DNA of 64,000 nt from Leucobacter tardus (GTDB lineage: Bacteria > Actinomycetota > Actinomycetes > Actinomycetales > Microbacteriaceae). A program made the translations under genes and the position numbers. Below the pieces are notes generated by a model. That model saw only the letters and a program-made list of their open reading frames with translations. It did no database searches and was not told the origin of the DNA. The stretch spans positions 62,001 to 126,000 of the forward strand of contig NZ_JAGFBF010000006.1 of the NCBI RefSeq assembly GCF_017583045.1, given 5' to 3'. This document shows positions 58,611-64,000 of this stretch, piece after piece (within the stretch, counting starts at the first letter, position 1; the number at the start of each line of letters is the position of its first letter).

Positions 58611-59387
58611 TTACCCCGCTCGGCGCGGGATCACGATGGGACGACCGGTGTCCGGATCCGGCATCACCCGCACCGGGGTTCCGTAGACGGCCTCGATCCG
58701 CTCGGCCGTGAGCACCGATTCCGGAGCGCCCCGCGCCGCGAGCGCGCCGTCGGCGAGGATCGCGATCTCATCGGCGTACGCAGCCGCCAGCGACAGGTCG
58801 TGGAGTACGACGATGACCGCCTTCCCTGCGGCGGCGAGGCGACGGGAGATGCGCAGCACCTCCTCTTGGTGGCGCAGGTCGAGCGCGGCCGTCGGCTCGT
58901 CGAGCAGCACGATCCGCGTCTGCTGGGCCAGCACGCGCGCCAGCGACACCCGCGCCTTCTCGCCGCCCGAGAGCGTCGGAAACATGCGGTCCGTGAGGTG
59001 CGCGACATCGGTGACCGCGATCGCATCGGCGATGGCGGCATCGTCGTCGTCGGCACGGTCCGTACCCATCCAGGGGGCTCGCCCCATGTCGATGACCTGC
59101 CGGGCGGTGAACGAGAACGCCACCTGGTTCGCCTGCAGCAAGACGGCGCGAATGCGCGCGAGCTCCCTCGCGTCCCACTCGCCGAGCGGCCGGCCGTCGA
59201 GTGTGACTCGTCCCTCCGTGGGAGTCAGATCGCCCGACAGCAAGCCGAGCACCGTCGATTTGCCCGCCCCGTTCGGACCGACGAGCGCGAGCACTTCGCC
59301 GTAGCGCACGTCCATCGAGACCGACTCGACGATCCGGATGCGTCCGGCACGGTAACTCGCGGCCTCGAGCCGCTGCGCCGCGCTCAC
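58611..59387 (-). CDS. hmuV: Heme ABC transporter ATPase (HmuV)
   Basis: 258 residues from GTG 59387, which overlaps the hmuU stop (GTGA). ABC ATPase with Walker A LVGPNGAGKSTVLG (~35), LSGGEKARVSLARVL (~143) and RIVLLDEPTAALD. It drives import of heme through HmuU. The frame can be read back to 60584 but upstream of 59387 it is an arginine-rich shadow. Confidence 0.92.
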   Translation of the reverse strand: MSAAQRLEAASYRAGRIRIVESVSMDVRYGEVLALVGPNGAGKSTVLGLLSGDLTPTEGRVTLDGRPLGEWDARELARIRAVLLQANQVAFSFTARQVIDMGRAPWMGTDRADDDDAAIADAIAVTDVAHLTDRMFPTLSGGEKARVSLARVLAQQTRIVLLDEPTAALDLRHQEEVLRISRRLAAAGKAVIVVLHDLSLAAAYADEIAILADGALAARGAPESVLTAERIEAVYGTPVRVMPDPDTGRPIVIPRRAG

Positions 59388-60454
59388 GCCCACCCTCCGG
59401 AACGACGTCGGTTGCGCCGGATGAGCCAGTAGAAGAACGGCCCGCCGACCAGAGAGGTCAGCATGCCGATCGGCAGGTCTGCCGAGGGGACGATGGTGCG
59501 TGCGATCAGATCGGCGTACACGAGCAGTGTCGCACCCCCGGCGATCGAGCAGACCAGCAACCAGCGATGCGCGGGGCCGAGGATCATGCGCACCACGTGC
59601 GGCACCACGAGCCCCACGAACGCGATGATGCCGACGAACGCGACACCGACCCCGGTGAGCAACGCGACGAGCACGACCGACCAGATGCGCAACCGCTCCA
59701 CTTTCACCCCGAGGTGCGCGGCCGTGCGATCGCCCAGGGAGAGCAGGTCGTACTGCGGAGCGAGCTTGATCGCCAGACCCGCGGCGAGCACACCGACGAT
59801 CGCGACGATGGCGACCTCGTTCCACCGCGAGCCGTTGATGGATCCGAGCTGCCAGAACACGATCTGCTCGCGGCTGGACGTGTCGCCCGCGAACATGATG
59901 AGGGCGAGGCCAGCGCCGGCGAACGCGTTCACGGCGATGCCGGTCAGGAGCAGCGTGACGACCTCGGTGCGCCCCTGCGCACGCGCCGTCGCATACACGA
60001 CGAGCGTCGCGGCGAGCCCGCCGAGGAACGCGAACGCGGCGATCGTCCACCCGCCGAACACGCCCAGGCCGAACGTGATGGCGCCGGCCGCCCCGAGAGC
60101 TGCGCCCGAAGAGACCCCGACCACTCCGGGCTCGGCGAGCGGATTGCCGAAGATCGCCTGCATGACGCCGCCCGCGACGGCGAGCGCCGCGCCGACGAGG
60201 AGAGACATCACCACGCGCGGGAACCGGATCTGCCAGAGCGTCTGCTCGATCAACCGGTCGCCGGGAGCCCACGGGGTGTCGATGCCGATGGTCTTCAGGA
60301 TCGACCCCACGACTTCGGCAGGGCCGATGGGCAGCTGACCGAGTCCCGCGGAGAGGAGCACGCCGATGGCGAGGAGCGCACAGGTCACCACCAGCACCCA
60401 CGCGCCGCGCTTGACGGTCGGCGGCGGGGCCTGAGCGGTCGAGACGTCGGTCAC
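59384..60454 (-). CDS. hmuU: Heme ABC transporter permease (HmuU, FecCD type)
   Basis: 356 residues with about nine membrane helices of the BtuC/FecCD type (LPIGPAEVVGSILKTIG, GVMQAIFGNPLAEPGVVGVSSGAALGAAG). Start overlaps the hmuT stop (ATGA) and its stop overlaps hmuV, so the three genes are coupled. Confidence 0.93.
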   Translation of the reverse strand: MTDVSTAQAPPPTVKRGAWVLVVTCALLAIGVLLSAGLGQLPIGPAEVVGSILKTIGIDTPWAPGDRLIEQTLWQIRFPRVVMSLLVGAALAVAGGVMQAIFGNPLAEPGVVGVSSGAALGAAGAITFGLGVFGGWTIAAFAFLGGLAATLVVYATARAQGRTEVVTLLLTGIAVNAFAGAGLALIMFAGDTSSREQIVFWQLGSINGSRWNEVAIVAIVGVLAAGLAIKLAPQYDLLSLGDRTAAHLGVKVERLRIWSVVLVALLTGVGVAFVGIIAFVGLVVPHVVRMILGPAHRWLLVCSIAGGATLLVYADLIARTIVPSADLPIGMLTSLVGGPFFYWLIRRNRRRSGGWA

Positions 60455-61611
60455 GGGGCCTCGGATCCGGAACCGGACTCGGGCGCGTAGATCGCTCGGG
60501 CCAGCGCGTCGACCACCTCGGCCGAGCGCGGTCCGAACGAGAGCACCGCTCCATCGTCCATGTCGACGACCCGCCGGTGTTCACCGGCGGCAGTCACCGC
60601 GATCGCGGGCTTCTCCTGGACCAACCCGTCCACCCCTCCGACTGACTCGATTCCACCGGTCATGGTCAGGATCAGGTCGGGATTCGCCGCGACGAGCGCC
60701 TCATCGGTCATGGGCTTCATGCCGGCCCACCCGAGTTCGCCCGCGACGTCGACACCGCCCAGGGCCTCGATCAGCTGATCCGCGCCGGATTCCGATCCGA
60801 ACATATAGTACACACCTGCGTTTCCGCGCAGATAGAGGAAGAGGATGCGCACCCGATCCCCCTCGGCGGCCGGCACCATGTCGGCGACCTCGGCGACCTT
60901 CGCATCGACCTCGTCGCCGATGCGCTCCGCGAGCTGCTCGCCGGCTTCCTCGGCACCGTAGACCGCGGCGACTTGTGTGACGAGGTGCTGCGCTCCGGCG
61001 AACGACGGATCGTTCTGCACGAAGATCACCGTGATGCCGACGTCCCTGAGCTGTTCGATCACGTCGCGGGGGCCGATCGTTCCGTCCGTGATGACCACGT
61101 CGGGCTTCAGCCCGATGACCGCCTCGGCGTTCACCGTGTGGCCGCCAGACGTGACGACCTCGAGGTCCTCGGTACCGGGGAAGGTCGTCGACTGGTCCTT
61201 TCCGACGAGCGTCTCTCCGAAGCCGAGTGCCCAGGCGCTCGCCGCGATCGATCCGGCGAGGTCGAGGGCGACGACGCGGTCCGTGGACTCGACGATCATC
61301 TCGTCTTCGCCGCCGCCCTGGGCATAGGACGTCACGGTGGCCGGGAGCGTCTGAGCCGGATCCTCGGCGATCGGTTCGATCGCCGAATCGGGCAGCACCG
61401 CGGTCGAAGGCCCCTCGTAGCTGCGCGGGTCGTCGAGCACCTCGAGCTCGGAGAGCGGCCGCTGCGGTTCGTTCGACGCGCCGGATTCCCCGTGCGGACT
61501 GCCCGAGCAGCCGACGAGCACGAGCGCACCTGCAACCGCGGTCGCGACGAGCGCGGTGATGCGGCGGCGACGCGCGCCGGGACACCGGTGTCCGAGTGCG
61601 GCGCCGCTCAT
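60451..61611 (-). CDS. hmuT: Heme-binding lipoprotein of ABC transporter (HmuT-like)
   Basis: 386 residues. Lipoprotein signal with lipobox LVLVGCSG at about 30-37, then a periplasmic-binding fold (about 90-380) with VVALDLAGSIAASAWALGFGETLVGKDQST and a long connecting helix. It hands heme to HmuU. ATG overlaps the preceding HtaA-like gene stop (ATGA). Confidence 0.9.
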   Translation of the reverse strand: MSGAALGHRCPGARRRRITALVATAVAGALVLVGCSGSPHGESGASNEPQRPLSELEVLDDPRSYEGPSTAVLPDSAIEPIAEDPAQTLPATVTSYAQGGGEDEMIVESTDRVVALDLAGSIAASAWALGFGETLVGKDQSTTFPGTEDLEVVTSGGHTVNAEAVIGLKPDVVITDGTIGPRDVIEQLRDVGITVIFVQNDPSFAGAQHLVTQVAAVYGAEEAGEQLAERIGDEVDAKVAEVADMVPAAEGDRVRILFLYLRGNAGVYYMFGSESGADQLIEALGGVDVAGELGWAGMKPMTDEALVAANPDLILTMTGGIESVGGVDGLVQEKPAIAVTAAGEHRRVVDMDDGAVLSFGPRSAEVVDALARAIYAPESGSGSEAP

Positions 61612-62573
61612 CGGTCGTCCCCGTACAGCTTGCGCACCTGGTCGTCGGATGCCGGGTCGCCGGTCCCCGACGGGGTCGACTCACCGATGGGTGTGGGACT
61701 CGCGGCCCCCGCTCCGTCTTGCGCGGTCGGTGCGGTTGGGGCGGTTGGGGCGGCCTTCGGTCGGCGCCCGCCGACCAGCATGCCGACGGTGAACCCGATG
61801 ACGAGCAGAGCCACTCCGCCGATGACGAGCGGCAGCCACGGAACCTGCGGAACCGGGAGGACGGTCGTCTCGGTGTCGGTCGCCTCTGGATCTGGGGTCG
61901 CCGCGGTCTGCACGGGAGCCGCGGCGACGGAGTCGCACCCGTCGAACTGCAGGGACACGGTCAGCGGGTCGAGCGCTTCACCCGACTCGTAGAATCCGGC
62001 GAACGCCTGTGCCCCCGAGTTCGTCAGTGTCGTCGGCAGATCGGCGATGTCGAGTACGTCGTCAGCGGGCGCGAGCGCCCCCTCCACGGCGACGTCGCCC
62101 ACCCACTCCTGCGCGGTGTCGACCGCGACCTCTCCTTCCATGTCGGTGCTCTTCGCATCGAGCAGCAGGGCGGCTCGGCCGTCGCCCTCGAACTCGATGG
62201 TCGGATTGGCGAGGGTCAGATCCAGCACGCCGTCGTGTCCGGTGAAGTGCACGGTCCCGGTGAAGGAGATGGTTCCGGTGCCGGTGGCGGGGTCGATGCT
62301 GCCGGTCGCGTCGGACCACCGGAAGTTCGGGGTCTCATACTCCGCACCGTCCGAGGTCTCCCACGAGCCGTTCGCGATCGAACCGCTGATGTATGAGCGG
62401 AAGCTCTCCTTCACTCCCCAGTCGAGCGTGCCCCCGGTCACCGCGCACGACGCGGACTGCTCCTGGGCTGCAAGCGGTGCCGCCGCTGCCGCGGTGGGTA
62501 CGGCGAGCACCGCCGCGGCGAGCGATGCGGTCAGCAGTGCCCCTCCGACGCGAAGACCTGAACGAGATTTCAC
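61608..62573 (-). CDS. HtaA-domain heme-binding surface protein
   Basis: 321 residues from GTG 62573 (GAAGGAA upstream). Signal peptide, one HtaA domain (about 45-215: LDWGVKESFRSYISG, with the conserved Trp-Gly-Val and Tyr), a Pro/Thr linker, a membrane helix (LPLVIGGVALLVIGFTVGMLVGG) and a short cytosolic tail. HtaA domains in Corynebacterium bind heme from host proteins and pass it to HmuT. Coupled to hmuT by ATGA overlap. Confidence 0.85.
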   Translation of the reverse strand: MKSRSGLRVGGALLTASLAAAVLAVPTAAAAAPLAAQEQSASCAVTGGTLDWGVKESFRSYISGSIANGSWETSDGAEYETPNFRWSDATGSIDPATGTGTISFTGTVHFTGHDGVLDLTLANPTIEFEGDGRAALLLDAKSTDMEGEVAVDTAQEWVGDVAVEGALAPADDVLDIADLPTTLTNSGAQAFAGFYESGEALDPLTVSLQFDGCDSVAAAPVQTAATPDPEATDTETTVLPVPQVPWLPLVIGGVALLVIGFTVGMLVGGRRPKAAPTAPTAPTAQDGAGAASPTPIGESTPSGTGDPASDDQVRKLYGDDR

Positions 62574-62620
62574 GGGTGTTCCTTCACTGCAATCTGGGGT
62601 GATGTGGGGTCGGCCGGTGG

Positions 62621-64000
62621 TCATGCGAGCTGCACCTGGGGCGCAGCGGCGAGCTCGCGACGCTGCCTCACCACCAGCAGCGAGGTGCACGCCGCGATCG
62701 CCAGCAGCGCGCCGGCGCTCGCCCACCACTCCCAGGGTGCCATGCCTCCGGCACGAATGAGGTCGCCGATTCCGCCGCCACCGCCGGCGCCGCCTGCAGC
62801 GGTCACCGCCGCGACGGTATCGGCAGACGCACGCTCGTCGGGTTCGAGGATCTCGATCTTCGCTCCCGCATCGGTGCTGCCCTGGAAGGTGAGCACGTGA
62901 TCGCCCGTCCCCTCCTTCGGCAGCGTCCCCGACCAGGTCACGAGGCCGTTCTCGTCAGCCGAAGCCTCGTCATCGAGCACCATGGGCTCTCCGTCGACAG
63001 GATCCGTGTACAGCACGACGAGCACGCCGTCGTCCTCAGGTTCGAACCCTGCCGCCTGCGCCTCGATCCGGCCGCCCTCGCGGACCTTGTCCGCCGGGGT
63101 GAGCACTTCGAGGCCCTCCGTGGTCGGAGGCGTGGCCGCAGCTGTGTACTGCTTCCCGTCGTCACCGTCCTGGGTCGCGCCGTAGGAGACCCGGCTCGGA
63201 TCGCCGACGGTGAACGTGAGGTTGTCGAACCCGATCGACTGCGAGGAGTTCAGGCCCATCAGCGACCCGCTCACCGGAACGTTGCTCCAGGTCACTTCGC
63301 CGTTCGGCCCCACCGACTTGCTCGCCCCGGACAGGTCGAGGGCGTACGACGCCTTGCCGTACGAGGTGGTGTTGCCGGTGTTGAGTGTCGCCGACGACGC
63401 ACTGTTCACCGTGATCGACGGGTTCGCGACCTGGAACATGGTCATGCCGTACCCCTTGAACGAGACGACGCCCGAGAACTTCACCGTGCCCGTCTGGCTG
63501 CGCTGATCCCAATTACTGCCCTCGGCCTGCGGGAACAACCAGCCGCCGCCGACGCCGCTCGTCTCGATGGTGCCCCCCGCGCAGTGCCGTGACGGAGTGG
63601 GGCACCCCGATCCAGACTTCTTGCTCGTGTAATCTGCGAAGTATTGCGACACGCCCCACTTCAGCGAGCCGGCACCGGCGGCACCGCCGGCGGTGCCCAC
63701 AGCCCGCGGCTCGGCGCGCTTCTGCGACGGGTTCGGAGCCTTCGGATCAGACGCAACAGCTTTCTTCACATTCGGATCGTTGTCCCCAACGGTGAATGTG
63801 ATGGGATCGAGTGCCGTTCCTGCCTCGTAGAAGCCGCCGAACGCTTCGGCACCCTTCTCCGTCAGCGTTGCTGCCGCATCGGACCACGTCACACTGCTGC
63901 CGAATCGGGCGCCCGAGTCGAGCTTGAGACTGGCCACCACGACGTTCTTCAGGTTCAGCTTGCCTCCGACAGCATCCATCCCCTCGAACTTGAGGCCCGT
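62621..64000 (-). CDS. HtaA-domain heme-uptake protein, N-terminus beyond window
   Basis: At least 460 residues; open to the window edge (TGLKFEG begins the visible part). Two HtaA-type segments: the end of one (TLTEKGAEAFGGFYEAGTALDPITFTVGD) and a full second one with SLKWGVSQYFADYTS (about 135-285), then a linker, an Ig-like stretch and a C-terminal membrane helix with RQRRELAAAPQ. This is the HtaA architecture of corynebacterial heme uptake, larger than the neighbour. First gene seen of the hta-hmuTUV operon, 48 bases before it. Confidence 0.87.
   Translation of the reverse strand, partial: TGLKFEGMDAVGGKLNLKNVVVASLKLDSGARFGSSVTWSDAAATLTEKGAEAFGGFYEAGTALDPITFTVGDNDPNVKKAVASDPKAPNPSQKRAEPRAVGTAGGAAGAGSLKWGVSQYFADYTSKKSGSGCPTPSRHCAGGTIETSGVGGGWLFPQAEGSNWDQRSQTGTVKFSGVVSFKGYGMTMFQVANPSITVNSASSATLNTGNTTSYGKASYALDLSGASKSVGPNGEVTWSNVPVSGSLMGLNSSQSIGFDNLTFTVGDPSRVSYGATQDGDDGKQYTAAATPPTTEGLEVLTPADKVREGGRIEAQAAGFEPEDDGVLVVLYTDPVDGEPMVLDDEASADENGLVTWSGTLPKEGTGDHVLTFQGSTDAGAKIEILEPDERASADTVAAVTAAGGAGGGGGIGDLIRAGGMAPWEWWASAGALLAIAACTSLLVVRQRRELAAAPQVQLA

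Noticed and set aside
59388-60584. N-terminal extension of hmuV
   Set aside because: Within hmuU in another frame; composition unlike protein.

Overview
The window is a contiguous stretch of a high-GC Gram-positive chromosome. Gene content and order fit an actinobacterium of the family Microbacteriaceae, possibly Leucobacter-like (genus is inference). Supporting points: the hpt-ftsH-folPBK-DUF3180-(DUF2520)-lysS-clpC order parallels the Mycobacterium tuberculosis Rv3625c-Rv3596c region; there is an XPB helicase with its partner, a DUF3027 protein next to serC, HtaA-type heme uptake, many GTG/TTG starts, and several promoters that place the -10 box just upstream of the ATG (leaderless mRNAs).

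Layout. 1-16.7 kb, minus strand: a truncated membrane protein, an ArgA-like acetyltransferase, clpC, cardiolipin synthase, lysS, a coupled DUF2520/PH-domain set, DUF3180, folK, a fused folP-folB, ftsH, hpt and tilS. 16.8-27.7 kb: ppa (plus), the SRP RNA gene, a heterodimeric ABC exporter, rplL/rplJ with an L10 leader, an orphan response regulator, a YqaJ-like nuclease, an NfeD-flotillin-PH operon and a TetR regulator.

27.74-35.04 kb is a degraded integrative element in a tRNA-Arg(CCU) gene, bounded by an exact 30-bp direct repeat. Its base composition is visibly lower in GC. It holds a broken tyrosine integrase next to the tRNA 3' end, a C-terminal piece of a phage tape-measure protein, two excisionase-like HTH genes (one frameshifted), two DUF7882-like genes (one frameshifted), a PGPGW membrane protein, several unknown genes and an intact fatty acid desaturase.

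35.2-47.9 kb: a secreted NlpC/P60 protein, gdhA, a DtxR-type regulator, serC, DUF3027, a cold-shock-domain protein, the helicase pair, a PhoP/PhoR-like two-component system and a homocysteine methyltransferase. 47.9-55.1 kb: a translationally coupled operon with PxpA, a PxpB-PxpC fusion, a biotin carboxylase carrying its own biotin domain, a D-glutamate-cyclase-family protein and an Nramp-related transporter lacking the metal-binding motifs, facing a GntR/FCD regulator with a palindromic operator candidate. This is the most interesting metabolic unit: its parts together resemble a split biotin-dependent carboxylase of the urea carboxylase type, probably acting on 5-oxoproline or a related lactam/amide. 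55.2-64 kb: groEL behind a perfect CIRCE element, a LytR_C protein, a lytic transglycosylase, and a heme operon htaA-(HtaA-like)-hmuTUV whose first gene runs off the right edge.
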